NCBI GenBank assembly: GCA_001899635.1
Contig: MKVQ01000049.1
Coordinates: forward strand, 268,517-332,516
Length of the DNA stretch: 64,000 nucleotides
Source of the DNA: Myxococcales bacterium 68-20
GTDB taxonomy: Bacteria; Myxococcota_A; Polyangia; Polyangiales; Polyangiaceae
Direction of reading: 5' to 3'
The notes under the pieces are model-generated. The model was not told the origin of the DNA and searched no databases. It saw only the letters and a program-made list of their open reading frames with translations. Below are positions 27,668-37,117 of the stretch, piece by piece; within the stretch, counting starts at the first letter, position 1, and each line of letters opens with the position of its first letter. The position numbers and the translations under genes were made by a program.

Positions 27668-29292
27668 CAATCGGGGGGAAAGACGAGGTCGGAGGTTGCC
27701 GACCCACCATAGCGGTGCGTGGGGATGGCTGCCTCGCGGGAGTAGAATGCGTTGTACTTGGCGCGCTCGAAGCTCGCGGCACCGAACGTGTTCCAGAGCA
27801 CCGCCCAGGCCGCGGCGACCCAGAACGCCCGCGAGAGCCTGCGGGGCGAGAGCGCGAGCAGCACGAAGAGGAAGATCGCGTAGTCGTTCGAGAAGCGATA
27901 GCCGAACTGGAACCATCCGCTGTTCTGGTAGAGGAGGTTCATCACGCACGGCCCGATCGCGGCGAGCGCGACGGCGGCCCAGAGGAAGTCGACCTTCTTC
28001 GGCCGGATGAGCCACAGGTAGATCGGCGTCGTCCACCAGAGCGCGAGGCCGTGACCGCTGATGACGTAGCGCGGGACGTGGAACGTCATGCCGAGCAGCT
28101 CGAGCGCGACGCGCGGCTCCGTCGGGGCCGGCTTCCACGGCAGGCTGCCGAACATCACCGCGAGGTTTCGCGGGAGGAAGTGGAAGCTGAAGAGGCCCCA
28201 GCGATCGATGCGCGTCTTCCAGCCGACCTGCAGGTACTCGTGCCCGAAGGCCCACGGCGCCGGATTGCCGAAGCGCGCGTTGTTGAGCCACGACGCGAAG
28301 GCGAGCGCGACGAGCACGGGCAGCGAGAAGCGCACGACGAGGCGCGCGAGGTGCGCACGATCGACGCCTCCGAGCACGAGCGCGACCCGATCGAGCAGCG
28401 GGCCTTCGGACGGCATCGCGCGCGTCTCGCCCTCGGCGGTGCGCGCACGCAGGTACGCGGTGCGCACCGCCTCGAACGCGAAGAAGATGCCCACGAGCGT
28501 GGTCGTCGTTCGCGTGAGGAACATGCAACCGAGCATCGCGCCAGCGAGCACGGGGTGCTTCGCATCGAGGGCGCAGAGGACGAACAGCGCCGCGAGACCC
28601 ACGCCGACGACGTGCGCCGCGAACCAGACCGTGCCCTGCACGGCGCTGAAGAAATAGACCGAGCCGAACGCGAACAGGAGCGCGAGGCGGATGTTGTCGA
28701 TCTCGCTCCGCTCGGAGCGCCCGGTGCGCCGCAGCTTCTCGAGGACGAGGAAGAGCACCGCAGGGCCGACGCCCGCAAGCCACACGATGAACTGCCCGTC
28801 GCGGAAGTTCTCCGGGCTGCCCGAGAGCCACACGAGCGGCATCATCAGGACGGCCGGGAAGGGCGGGAAGCTGATGTGCCACTTCGAGTCGAAGAGCGCG
28901 AAGTCGTTCATCCCCGCATACGAGGGCGGGTTGCCGAGCAGGTGATGACGTCCGTGGAGCCACGCGTCGGCGAGGAGCGCGTAGTGGTTGTACGGCGTGT
29001 GCTTCGCCAGGCGATCGCCCGCCATGATCGCGTAGACGATCAGGCACGCGAGGTAGATCCCGAGGCCGATGAGCACCCGTCGCGAGCGCGTGTCGGTGGT
29101 CATCCACGCGCGCCATCCGCCCGCCGCGCCTTTGGGCGTCGCGGATCGCGTGGTCGTGCTCTCCGTCGCTGAAGGCGCGTTCTCCCCGGCGGAGCTCGCC
29201 GGCAGGTCGCTCGTCGTGACCGGACCGTCAGTCGCGGCCTTCGGCGCGGGAGCGTCCTCGGTGGTCTGCTTTCCCTCCGCGGGCTCCGTCAT
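27667..29292 (-). CDS. Polytopic membrane protein, GT-C glycosyltransferase-like
   Basis: The 541-residue protein has a disordered Ser/Thr/Ala-rich N-terminus (1-70) and about 10 membrane helices. The first extracytoplasmic loop holds acidic and aromatic residues (HTPYNHYALLADAWLHGRHHLLGNPPSYAGMNDFALFDSKWHIS), as in GT-C/ArnT-like lipid-linked sugar transferases. A firm catalytic pair cannot be assigned. It is the first gene of the unit with the PEBP lipoprotein and argS. The assignment to a transferase is tentative. Confidence 0.7.
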   Translation of the reverse strand: MTEPAEGKQTTEDAPAPKAATDGPVTTSDLPASSAGENAPSATESTTTRSATPKGAAGGWRAWMTTDTRSRRVLIGLGIYLACLIVYAIMAGDRLAKHTPYNHYALLADAWLHGRHHLLGNPPSYAGMNDFALFDSKWHISFPPFPAVLMMPLVWLSGSPENFRDGQFIVWLAGVGPAVLFLVLEKLRRTGRSERSEIDNIRLALLFAFGSVYFFSAVQGTVWFAAHVVGVGLAALFVLCALDAKHPVLAGAMLGCMFLTRTTTTLVGIFFAFEAVRTAYLRARTAEGETRAMPSEGPLLDRVALVLGGVDRAHLARLVVRFSLPVLVALAFASWLNNARFGNPAPWAFGHEYLQVGWKTRIDRWGLFSFHFLPRNLAVMFGSLPWKPAPTEPRVALELLGMTFHVPRYVISGHGLALWWTTPIYLWLIRPKKVDFLWAAVALAAIGPCVMNLLYQNSGWFQFGYRFSNDYAIFLFVLLALSPRRLSRAFWVAAAWAVLWNTFGAASFERAKYNAFYSREAAIPTHRYGGSATSDLVFPPD

Positions 29293-29491
29293 CTCCGGCG
29301 CACGGTAACATGCCGCATGCCGATCGAAGATCGTTCGGTAAACACGGCCGTTCAGAACGCGAACTCAGCTACGCATGCGAGAAGGACCAGTTGGGTAAGG
29401 ACCTTCGCGTTCGAGCTGACGAGGTCATGACAATCAGCGAGAAAACGACTTGCGAGTTCGTGGCATGGTGCTTGTATTCCGGCCAGCCCAG

Positions 29492-29680
29492 ATGGCACTC
29501 CCCTTCGATCCGACCCCTGGCTCGCGCGACCCCCGCGCCCTCGCCATCCTCGCCAAGACGATCTACCGCGAGCTCCGCTCGAGCGGGTACGCCGAGAAAG
29601 ATGTCATGGCGCTCGCCGGTGAGCTGCTCGGGATGGTGGCGACCGAGGTTCAGAACCGCCGCTCCCCCGTCAACGACTGA
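29492..29680 (+). CDS. Small helical protein of unknown function
   Basis: The 62-residue protein (MALPFDPTPG start) has a compact two- or three-helix pattern: PRALAILAKTIYRELRSSGYAEKDVMALAGELLGMVATEVQNR. Third-position GC is high and the amphipathic periodicity is good, which supports coding. An ATG 27 bases earlier (29465) would add nine residues. No family is recognised. Confidence 0.55.
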   Translation: MALPFDPTPGSRDPRALAILAKTIYRELRSSGYAEKDVMALAGELLGMVATEVQNRRSPVND

Positions 29681-29730
29681 CGGCGCTCGTTGCCCAGTAT
29701 CGACGGCGACCCTTCCCGTCGCGCCCTGAC

Positions 29731-30027
29731 TCAACGCGGCGGGGGCTGAGTGCACCGCAGCGGGAGAGTCGAGGCACACGTCTGCTGGAGGCGGGCGCGA
29801 GCCCGTACCTGTCGGCGAAGGCGCCGCCTCGATGCCAGCGCCGGGGCGTCGTCTTCCATTGCGTAGGCGAGCGCGCGAGGGCTTCCGCGCAGGGCCAACA
29901 GCAGCGCCTTGGCCCCGCCTCCGTCCCCAAGTTGACAATCGGCAACCAAAGCCCTGACAATCCCGTTGAAATCCGACGCCACCACGGCGGCGGGCGCGGG
30001 TGACGCGCCTGTCGTCGAGTCACGCAC
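29731..30027 (-). CDS. Possible small gene, unsupported by similarity
   Basis: A 98-codon frame starts at GTG 30027 and reads away from the FHA gene, with only 25 bases between the starts. The middle (SDFNGIVRALVADCQLGDGGGAKALLLALRGSPRALAYAMEDDAPAL) looks protein-like, while the Arg-rich end does not. It is the only candidate in the 372-base gap, which otherwise shows nothing definite. Confidence 0.3.
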   Translation of the reverse strand: MRDSTTGASPAPAAVVASDFNGIVRALVADCQLGDGGGAKALLLALRGSPRALAYAMEDDAPALASRRRLRRQVRARARLQQTCASTLPLRCTQPPPR

Positions 30028-30052
30028 CTCACGGCGCTAGAGGGACCGACGC

Positions 30053-32281
30053 GTGTTTGCGATCATCATCAGCGAGAAGGGTGGGGCGGAACGCCGGGAG
30101 TCGTTCGACAAGAACGAGATCAACGTCGGGCGTGTACAGGGCAACGATTTGATGCTCCCGAAAGGGAACGTCTCGAAGCACCACGCTCGGCTGCTCTTCC
30201 GTGACGGCCGCTTCATCGTTACCGACCTCAAGAGCACCAACGGCACGTACGTCAACGGCCGGAAGATCGCTCAGGCCACGATCGTCCGCGAGGGCGACAA
30301 GATCTACATCGGCGACTTCGTGCTTCGGCTCGAGACGAACGGCGCAGGAGCCGTCAGTCAGGAGCCGACCGCAGCCGGTGACGAGGAGTCGATCCGGACG
30401 GTCGCCCGCGAACAGGCGGCGCCGCCGCGTCCTCCCGCGCCGCTTCCGAATCCGCCGGCCGTCACGCTGAAGGCGCCGACGCATCCGCCGGGAGCACCGC
30501 CGCCGCGACCGCAGAACATCTCGAATCCGCCGCCGCCGCTCGGAGCGCCCGCCGCGGCCCCGCTCGCGCCATCGCCGTCTCCCGCGCGCCCGCAGGAGCC
30601 CGGCGGCGCGATGCCCCCGACGTACAGCCTCGATCAAGATCCGGACGACAGCGCGCCGCTCCAGAAGCCGCGCCCGTCCGTCGCTCCGCCGGCGCCGCCG
30701 ATCGGAGGAGGGGGCAGCGGCGGCGGGATTCGCCCGCACACGATGCCGCTGAACCAGATGTCGCCGCCGCCGATCGGACCGCGTCCGATGGGGGCGGGAG
30801 GACCGCCGCCGCCGGTGGTGACTGCCCAATCGCCTGCGGCGCCTGCGCCTCCCATCGCGGCTCCGCCTCCCATCGCGGCTCCGCCTCCTCCCGCGCCTGT
30901 TCCTGCGCCGCCGGCTCCTGTCGCACCCGCGCCTGCGCCCGCGCCGGCACCTGTCGCGCCTGCGCCTGCGCCGGCGGTGTCGCCGTCGCCGCCTGGCCGT
31001 GCGACCGCGCCGCCTTCCCGCGTGCCGCCGAAGGAGACTCCGGCGCAGGCAGGTCGACGGCTCGCGCTCATGACGCTCCTCGATCGGATCGCCGACGCGG
31101 TCGATCTCTCGCCGCTCCGTGCGAGCCCGAACGTTCCGGACGCGCTCGCAGCGCAGATCGAGCGGGCCGCGCGTGATCAAGCGAACGCGATGCGCGAGGA
31201 AGGTGACGCGCCCGAGGGCATCGATCTCGACGCCGTCGTTCGCGACGCGCATCGCGAGCTCGTGGGGCTCGGCGCGTTCGGTCCGCTCCTCGAAGACGAA
31301 GAGGTGAGCGAGATCCACTGCGTTCGCTTCGATCAGCTCTTCGCCGTGCGTGGAGGCTCGAGCTCCACCGAGCCCACCGCCTTCAGCAGCGAAGAGGCGC
31401 TCCATCGCGTCGTCGCTCGGCTCGCGCAGCAGAGCGGCGAGCCCTGGAAGCCGGGAGAGACCGTCGTCGAGCGGCGCCTTCCGCGCGCTACCGTGGTCGC
31501 GATCGCTCCGCCCGCCGCGACGAACCACGTCGTCTCGATCCGCAAGCGTCGTCGCGTCGAGGCATCGCTCGACGAGCTCACGCGCGCCGGATCGATCTCC
31601 AAGGGCATGGCGCAGTTCCTCGAGGCGTGCGTCGCGGCACGCGCGAACGTCCTCGTCTCCGGCAACGCGCCGCTCCCGCTGCTCTCCGCGCTCGCCGCGG
31701 CCAGCAACGGTGGCAACGGTGGAGAGCGCGTCGTCGTCGTCCAGGACGTCGAGGAGATCGGCGTCGGCAACGCCCACGTCGCGAACCTCTCGCTGGGCGA
31801 ACACTGCGTGCGCGCAGCCTCCAAGCTCCGCGCCGATCGTCTCGTCGTCACGCAGCTTGCGGGCGGCGTGGCGGCCGCGACGGTCGACGCCATGGCGGAG
31901 GGGACCGACGGTGTCCTTGGTGCGCTCGCCGCGCCCACGCTCCGGCAGGGCATCGGCCGTCTCGTGAACCAGCTCGTCCTCCACCGCCCCGGGCTCTCGC
32001 TCGAAGCGACGCGTGAGGTCGTGGGCGAGGCGTTCGACATCGCGATCGAGATCGGCTCGTTCCCCGACGGCCGCCTTCGCGTGATGCGCATCGCCGAGCT
32101 CGGCGGCACGGACGCGAAGGGCATCGTCGCGCGAGACCTCTTCGTCTTCAACGCCGACGCCTCAGGCGGGGGCGGAGACGGCACCTTCAGCGCCACGGGC
32201 GTGGTCCCGCGGATCGCCAACGAGCTCGCGGCTCGTGGGATGAAGCTCGACGGCGCGCTCTTCAAGCGCACCGGTCGCTGA
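30053..32281 (+). CDS. FHA domain fused to a degenerate CpaF/TadA-like secretion ATPase
   Basis: The 742-residue cytoplasmic protein has three parts. FHA (1-95): INVGRVQGNDLMLPKGNVSKHHARL and DLKSTNGTYVNGR, a phospho-Thr reader. Residues about 120-325 are a Pro/Ala low-complexity linker. Residues about 335-720 follow the CpaF/TadA plan: an N-terminal helical domain with LGAFGPLLEDEEVSEIHCVRFDQLFA, then VVSIRKRRRVEASLDELTRAGSIS. The P-loop position reads VLVSGNAPLPLLSAL (near 533-547) with no GKT/S. The later Glu and His motifs are replaced (VVTQLAGG near 600 and LGALAAP). It is probably not an ATPase. The GTG start has AGAGGGA upstream. No tad/cpa genes adjoin. Confidence 0.85.
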   Translation: MFAIIISEKGGAERRESFDKNEINVGRVQGNDLMLPKGNVSKHHARLLFRDGRFIVTDLKSTNGTYVNGRKIAQATIVREGDKIYIGDFVLRLETNGAGAVSQEPTAAGDEESIRTVAREQAAPPRPPAPLPNPPAVTLKAPTHPPGAPPPRPQNISNPPPPLGAPAAAPLAPSPSPARPQEPGGAMPPTYSLDQDPDDSAPLQKPRPSVAPPAPPIGGGGSGGGIRPHTMPLNQMSPPPIGPRPMGAGGPPPPVVTAQSPAAPAPPIAAPPPIAAPPPPAPVPAPPAPVAPAPAPAPAPVAPAPAPAVSPSPPGRATAPPSRVPPKETPAQAGRRLALMTLLDRIADAVDLSPLRASPNVPDALAAQIERAARDQANAMREEGDAPEGIDLDAVVRDAHRELVGLGAFGPLLEDEEVSEIHCVRFDQLFAVRGGSSSTEPTAFSSEEALHRVVARLAQQSGEPWKPGETVVERRLPRATVVAIAPPAATNHVVSIRKRRRVEASLDELTRAGSISKGMAQFLEACVAARANVLVSGNAPLPLLSALAAASNGGNGGERVVVVQDVEEIGVGNAHVANLSLGEHCVRAASKLRADRLVVTQLAGGVAAATVDAMAEGTDGVLGALAAPTLRQGIGRLVNQLVLHRPGLSLEATREVVGEAFDIAIEIGSFPDGRLRVMRIAELGGTDAKGIVARDLFVFNADASGGGGDGTFSATGVVPRIANELAARGMKLDGALFKRTGR

Positions 32282-32359
32282 CGAGCGCTGCTCGACGGCT
32301 CATCGTCCCGAGTCCGAGGCTCCTCGGGCTCGGGGGTCGAGTCTTGGCTCGACGTGGCC

Positions 32360-32398
32360 GCGGCGAATCATCGGCTTTCAGGCCGATGTGTTCGCCGC
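32360..32398. terminator. Hairpin terminator between convergent genes
   Basis: GCGGCGAA (32360-32367) pairs with TTCGCCGC (32391-32398), and inside it CATCGGC (32369-32375) pairs with GCCGATG (32382-32388) around a TTTCAG loop. It lies 80 bases after the FHA/CpaF-like gene and 80 bases after def, which converge. Confidence 0.65.
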
Positions 32399-32481
32399 TC
32401 AGGCCGAGCCGTCGAGCGTCGTGAGCGTTTGGCTCCGCGACCGTCGTACGCGCGGCCTTCGGGAGCCGCGCGGCTTTACGA

Positions 32482-32994
32482 TCAGGTCGAGGCTTGCTCT
32501 TCGGCGCGCTTCACCATCTTGCGATGCGTGAGGCGCTTCTTGAGCGGGCCCATGTGGTCGATCATCAGCACGCCCTGGAGGTGGTCGTACTCGTGCTGGA
32601 TCGCGACCGCGAGCAGGCCTTCGGCCTCGAGCTCGAACGACTTGCCGTCACGCCCTTGCGCGCGAACGCGGACGTGCGCCGCGCGTTCGACCTCTTCCTG
32701 GACGCCCGGGAAGCTGAGGCAGCCTTCCTGCCACGTGATGTCGCCCTCGCGCTCGAGGATCTCCGGGTTGATGAAGACGCGCAGGTCGCTCGGCTCGTTC
32801 TCGTCCGCGATGTCCACGATGAAGAGCTGGAGCGCTTCGCCGATCTGGGTCGCCGCGAGGCCGACGCCGGGGGCCGCGTACATGGTCTCGGCCATGTCGT
32901 CGATGAGCTGCTGAATCTCGGGCGTAATCGCCTCGACCCGCTCACCGCGCTCACGCAGGCGCTTGTCCGGGTAGTGGAGGATGGTGCGAATCAT
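32482..32994 (-). CDS. def: Peptide deformylase
   Basis: The enzyme removes the N-formyl group from nascent proteins. The 170-residue protein has all three motifs of the family: GVGLAATQ, EGCLSFPG (the metal-ligand Cys) and QHEYDHLQG (the HEXXH metal site). It begins MIRTILHYPDKRLRE and is complete. It stands alone, with about 195 bases to ribD upstream and no fmt gene adjacent; the gap contains short CACGACGT direct repeats but no gene. Confidence 0.97.
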   Translation of the reverse strand: MIRTILHYPDKRLRERGERVEAITPEIQQLIDDMAETMYAAPGVGLAATQIGEALQLFIVDIADENEPSDLRVFINPEILEREGDITWQEGCLSFPGVQEEVERAAHVRVRAQGRDGKSFELEAEGLLAVAIQHEYDHLQGVLMIDHMGPLKKRLTHRKMVKRAEEQAST

Positions 32995-33189
32995 GACTCC
33001 CGGAGAGCCTAACCCGGGAAGCGGTGCGGCGCGAGTGGGTCACGACGTCACGACGTCAGCACCACGCCACGACGACGCCACCAGGACTCGGCGGCGCCGC
33101 GTTCGCGGCGGTCGATCGGCGAACGATCGCGCCTCTGCTGTCGAGCTTCGATCGAGCGACTCTTGCGTCGCTCGGTCACGTGGTCGCGG

Positions 33190-34362
33190 TCACTCAGGGT
33201 AGACGATCTGCCCGTGGACGTACGCGTCCTCGCCGACGAGCTCCCAGGACGGCGTACGGATCCGCGGCGCCTGCTGCGGCGTGTCGGGACCCGCCCAGTC
33301 CACCGCGCCCGGCCGGCCGCGCGGGCCGAGCAGGATCGGCGCGATGAAGGCGTGGAGCTCGTCCGCAAGCCGCTGAGCAAGGAAGCTCCCGGCGAGCTCG
33401 GCCCCGCCCTCGACGAGCATCGTGACGACGCCGCGCTGCGCGAGCATCCGGAGGGCCGCGACCACGTCGAGGCGACCCTCGGTCGACAGCGGGATCCGCA
33501 CGCACTCGACGCCGAGGTTGGCGAGCGCCTCCTCCGGACCCTCGCCGGCTTCGGGACCGCATACGACGAGCGTCGGAATCTCCCGCGCCGTCTGTGCGAG
33601 CCGCGAGCCCGGGACAAGGCGGAGGTTCGTGTCGAACACGACGCGGAGCGGGCTGTCGCCGGGCGCGTCACGCACCGTGAGGTGCGGGTCGTCCGCCACT
33701 GCCGTGCCGATCCCCACGGCGACCGCGTCGGAGCGTGAGCGCAGGTGATGGACCTTCGCGCGGGCGTCCGGTCCGGTCACCCACTTCGAGGCGCCGGAGC
33801 GCGTGGCGATGCGACCGTCGAGTGAGAGCGCGAGCTTGAGCGAGACGTACGGCAGCCCCGTCGTGACGTGCTTCGACCACGGGAGGATCTGCGTCCGGCA
33901 CTGCGCCTCGCGAACTCCGAGGGTCACCTTGATGCCGGCCTTCTCGAGCTCCGCGATGCCGCCGCCGTCGACGTGAGGGTTGGGGTCGAGGCACCCGATG
34001 ACGACGCGTACCACCTTGGACGCGATGATCGCGTCGGTGCACGGCGGCGTTCGTCCGTGGTGGTTGCACGGCTCGAGCGTGACGTAGAGGGTGCCGCCGG
34101 CGGCGCGTTCGCCGGCGGCGCGTACGGCAGCCGTCTCCGCGTGCTCGCCCCCCGCGCGCTCGTGATGGCCCGTCGCGACGAGCTCGTTGTTCTTCACGAT
34201 GACCGCGCCGACGTGCGGGTTCGGTGACGGTCGTCCGCTCCTGGCGTGGACGAGCGCGAGGTCCATCCAGCGCTCGTCCTCGAGCGTCTGGGGATCCGGC
34301 TCTGCCTTCGATGGTGGGGGCATCTGAGAAGGTCGCTTCGACTTGGGATCGGCGTCGCTCAT
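33190..34362 (-). CDS. ribD: Bifunctional riboflavin deaminase-reductase
   Basis: RibD deaminates and then reduces the pyrimidine intermediate of riboflavin synthesis. The N-terminal deaminase (about 30-170) has the zinc motif HAETAAV and [11 protein letters not shown]. The C-terminal reductase (about 175-390) has [27 protein letters not shown] and [14 protein letters not shown]. The 390 residues include a 25-residue charged N-terminal extension. The start overlaps the end of nrdR by 4 bases. nrdR-ribD linkage is a common bacterial gene order. Confidence 0.96.
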   Translation of the reverse strand: MSDADPKSKRPSQMPPPSKAEPDPQTLEDERWMDLALVHARSGRPSPNPHVGAVIVKNNELVATGHHERAGGEHAETAAVRAAGERAAGGTLYVTLEPCNHHGRTPPCTDAIIASKVVRVVIGCLDPNPHVDGGGIAELEKAGIKVTLGVREAQCRTQILPWSKHVTTGLPYVSLKLALSLDGRIATRSGASKWVTGPDARAKVHHLRSRSDAVAVGIGTAVADDPHLTVRDAPGDSPLRVVFDTNLRLVPGSRLAQTAREIPTLVVCGPEAGEGPEEALANLGVECVRIPLSTEGRLDVVAALRMLAQRGVVTMLVEGGAELAGSFLAQRLADELHAFIAPILLGPRGRPGAVDWAGPDTPQQAPRIRTPSWELVGEDAYVHGQIVYPE

Positions 34363-34874
34363 GGCTGCGCGCCCTCGCGGTTCTTGCCGTTGGACGGGGA
34401 GATGGCCGGCGCCCCCTCCGCGCGGCCGCTCGAGAGCTGGTCGATCTCCGAGCGGAGCTCGTCGATGTCTTTGAACTGTCGGTACACGCTCGCGAACCGA
34501 ACGTACGCCACGGGATCGACCTCGCGGAGGTGCTTCATCACGCGCTCACCGACCTGCTCGGCCGGGATCTCCTTGTCGCCGCACTCGATGAGCTCGCGCT
34601 CGATTGCGTCGACGATCTGCTCGATCCGCTCGAGCGGGACAGCACGCTTGTCGCACGCGCGGCGGAGGCCGGAGAGGACCTTCGACCGCTCGAACGCCTC
34701 GCGGCGCCCGTCCTTCTTCACGACCAGCGGGAGCACCTCCTCGACGCGCTCGTAGGTGGTGAACCGACGCGCGCAGGTCTCGCACTCCCGCCGGCGACGG
34801 ATGACGTCACCGGCGGTACCGGCGCGGGAGTCGGTGACCTTGCTCTCGAGATGGCCGCAGAAGGGGCACTTCAC
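34359..34874 (-). CDS. nrdR: Transcriptional repressor NrdR
   Basis: NrdR senses ATP/dATP and represses ribonucleotide reductase genes. Its 171 residues carry an N-terminal zinc ribbon (CPFCGH ... CETCARRF, with RRRRECETC as the DNA-contacting region) and an ATP-cone (about 46-136, [24 protein letters not shown]). A Ser/Gly tail of about 25 residues is extra. It lies 21 bases after rpiB and overlaps ribD. No NrdR box was found in the window. Confidence 0.96.
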   Translation of the reverse strand: MKCPFCGHLESKVTDSRAGTAGDVIRRRRECETCARRFTTYERVEEVLPLVVKKDGRREAFERSKVLSGLRRACDKRAVPLERIEQIVDAIERELIECGDKEIPAEQVGERVMKHLREVDPVAYVRFASVYRQFKDIDELRSEIDQLSSGRAEGAPAISPSNGKNREGAQP

Positions 34875-34895
34875 GATTGGCTCAGCGTGTGAGGT

Positions 34896-35330
34896 TCAGA
34901 TCTCGATCTTCTCACGCCGGCGGGCATGACGTGCATCCATGTCGGTGGCGGCGTCGAGCCAGGCCGTGACGATGTCCCACGCCAGGCCCTTTCCGACGAC
35001 GCGCTCGCCGAGCGCGAGGATGTTCGTATCGTTGTGCTCACGGGAGAGCTTCGCCGTGTAGGTATCCGAGCAGACGACGCAGCGGATGCCCGCGTGCCGG
35101 TTGGCGGCGATCGACATGCCGATGCCGGTCCCGCAGACGAGGATACCTCGGTCGAGCTCACCTTGGAGGATCAAGGTTGCGAGCCGGTGCGCGTAGTCGG
35201 GGTAGTCGGTGCTCGCTTCGGAGTGCGTGCCGAGGTCCTCGATCTCGAGGCCAGCACGGTCGCGGAGCATTCCGAGGAGGTCCGACTTCAGCCGGAACCC
35301 ACCGTGATCAGAGGCAATGCCGATGCGCAC
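34896..35330 (-). CDS. rpiB: Ribose-5-phosphate isomerase B
   Basis: RpiB interconverts ribose-5-phosphate and ribulose-5-phosphate. The 144-residue protein has the family motifs MRIGIASDHGGF, DYPDYAHRLA, VCGTGIGMSIAANRHAGIRC and CSDTYTAKLSREHNDTNILALGER. The start is 3 bases after the fabF stop, so tight coupling is expected. Confidence 0.95.
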   Translation of the reverse strand: MRIGIASDHGGFRLKSDLLGMLRDRAGLEIEDLGTHSEASTDYPDYAHRLATLILQGELDRGILVCGTGIGMSIAANRHAGIRCVVCSDTYTAKLSREHNDTNILALGERVVGKGLAWDIVTAWLDAATDMDARHARRREKIEI

Positions 35331-35333
35331 GGC

Positions 35334-36578
35334 TCAGCCTTCGTACCGGGAGAAGACGAGCGAGCAGTTCGTCCCGCCGAAGCCGAACGAGTTGTTCAGC
35401 GCGTGCTTGACGGAACGCTCACGCGCCGTGAGCGGCACGTAGTCGAGCGGGCAGGCGGGATCCGGGTCGGTCAGGTTGATCGTCGGCGGGATCTTGCCCT
35501 CCGAGATCGCGAGCGCGCAGATCGCGCTCTCGACCGCGCCGGCCGCGCCGAGCAGGTGGCCCATCATCGACTTCGTCGAGCTCACCCAGAGTTTCTTGTC
35601 GGTCGCGTGCGACTTGAAGACCTCCATCATCGCCTCGGTCTCGGCGATGTCGCCCACCGGCGTCGAGGTGCCGTGCGCGTTGAGGTAGTCGATCTGATCC
35701 GGGTTGAGCTTCGCGTCCTTCAACGCCATGCGCATCGAGCGCTGGGCGCCTTCGCCGTGCGGCGCAGGCTGCGTGAGGTGGTTCGCGTCGCTCGAGGCGC
35801 CGTAGCCGGTGACCTCGGCGTAGATCTTCGCGCCGCGCTTCTTCGCTCGCTCGAGCGACTCGAGGACGAGGATGCCGGAGCCCTCGCCGCAGAGGAAGCC
35901 GTCACGTCCCTTGTCGAAGGGGCGGCTTGCCTTCTCAGGCTCTTCGTTGCGGCGCGAGAGCGCGTACATCGCCTCGAAGCCGCCGATGCCGACCGGCGTG
36001 ACCGTCGCTTCGGCGCCGCCGGTGACCATCACCTGAGCGCGACCGCGACGAATCCATTCGAACGCCTCGCCGAGCGCGTGTGCGCCGCTCGAGCATGCGC
36101 TCGTGTTGCAGTAGCTCGGGCCGCGGAGCCCGTACGCCATCGAGACTTGCCCGGCGGCGAGGTTCGCGATGATACCCGGGATCGAGTAGGGGCTGACCTT
36201 CTGCGGTCCCTTGTCGATGATCGTCTGCTTGGTCTTTTCGAGCGTCAGCAGACCGCCGAGGCCGACGCCGATGAAGCAGCCGGCTTCGTCACGCTCTTCG
36301 TCCGTGAGCTCGAGCTGGGCGTCCTGGATCGCCATCTGAGCCGCGCCACACGCGAACTCGATGAAACGGTCCATCTCCTTCAGCTTCTTCTTCTCGATGA
36401 AGCGGGTACCGTCCCAGCCCTTGACCTCGGCCGCGATGCGGACCCGGAAGGCCGACGCGTCAAATTGGGTGATGGGACCTGCGCCGCTCGTGCCGGCAAG
36501 AAGTGCTTCCCAGGACTCGGCGCGTCCGATTGCAACCGGAGTGACGAGCCCGATACCCGTAATGACGACGCGTTCCAT
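35334..36578 (-). CDS. fabF: 3-oxoacyl-ACP synthase II
   Basis: FabF condenses malonyl-ACP with growing acyl-ACP in type II fatty acid synthesis. The 414-residue protein has a complete Cys-His-His triad: CNTSACSSGAHALGEAF, NAHGTSTPVGD and KSMMGHLLGAAG. The start MERVVITGIGLVTPV is standard. Its place right after acpP in a fabD-fabG-acpP-fabF series supports the call. Confidence 0.97.
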   Translation of the reverse strand: MERVVITGIGLVTPVAIGRAESWEALLAGTSGAGPITQFDASAFRVRIAAEVKGWDGTRFIEKKKLKEMDRFIEFACGAAQMAIQDAQLELTDEERDEAGCFIGVGLGGLLTLEKTKQTIIDKGPQKVSPYSIPGIIANLAAGQVSMAYGLRGPSYCNTSACSSGAHALGEAFEWIRRGRAQVMVTGGAEATVTPVGIGGFEAMYALSRRNEEPEKASRPFDKGRDGFLCGEGSGILVLESLERAKKRGAKIYAEVTGYGASSDANHLTQPAPHGEGAQRSMRMALKDAKLNPDQIDYLNAHGTSTPVGDIAETEAMMEVFKSHATDKKLWVSSTKSMMGHLLGAAGAVESAICALAISEGKIPPTINLTDPDPACPLDYVPLTARERSVKHALNNSFGFGGTNCSLVFSRYEG

Positions 36579-36688
36579 GATCAGTCCTCGGTCCTCTCGT
36601 TCTCTGGGTTCTCAACAGTGCGAAGAACCCGACCGCGGCGACGGCCGCGGTCGGTGGGAGAGATGCCGAGGGCTCGAGGCCGTCGGCT

Positions 36689-36931
36689 TTACTTCTTCGC
36701 GTGCTTCTCGATGTAGTCGATCGCGTCCTGGACGGTGCGGATCTTCTCCGTGTCCTCGTCCGGAATGTCGATTTCGAAGGCCTCCTCGAACGCGAGCACG
36801 AGCTCGACGAGGCCGAGCGAGTCGGCGCCGAGATCCTCGATGAACGTGGACTCGGGCTTGATGTCCTTCTCCTCGACGTCGAGCTGCTCCTTGATGATGC
36901 GCTTGACCTCGCTCGCGATGTCCTGGGCCAT
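36689..36931 (-). CDS. acpP: Acyl carrier protein
   Basis: This 80-residue acidic four-helix carrier has the phosphopantetheine Ser in [10 protein letters not shown]. It carries acyl chains for FabD, FabG and FabF, all encoded beside it. AAGGA lies just before the ATG. A 186-base gap separates it from fabG and contains a good promoter candidate, so acpP can be expressed independently of the cluster. Confidence 0.97.
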   Translation of the reverse strand: MAQDIASEVKRIIKEQLDVEEKDIKPESTFIEDLGADSLGLVELVLAFEEAFEIDIPDEDTEKIRTVQDAIDYIEKHAKK

Positions 36932-37017
36932 GTTCCTTATGCCTCGTCGATTTCTACGTTCGGTTCAGCGCCCAGCGTGCGATTCCGCAGCGTGGGTCGA
37001 GGGAGCTTGTGGGCGGC

Positions 37018-37046
37018 TTTCTACACAGCCTTTCGGGGGACCGCAA
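37018..37046 (-). promoter_or_regulatory. Candidate promoter of acpP
   Basis: On the minus strand TTGCGG (37046-37041) and TAGAAA (37023-37018) are spaced by 17 bases, with 4 of 6 consensus matches in each box. The predicted start leaves a leader of about 80 bases before the acpP ATG. Confidence 0.45.
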
Positions 37047-37117
37047 CACTCCCTCTCGCGATCACGTCCTATGCGAGTCTCCGCGTAGGTCGGTTCGCAT
37101 CGAGAGAGCCGCCGGTG

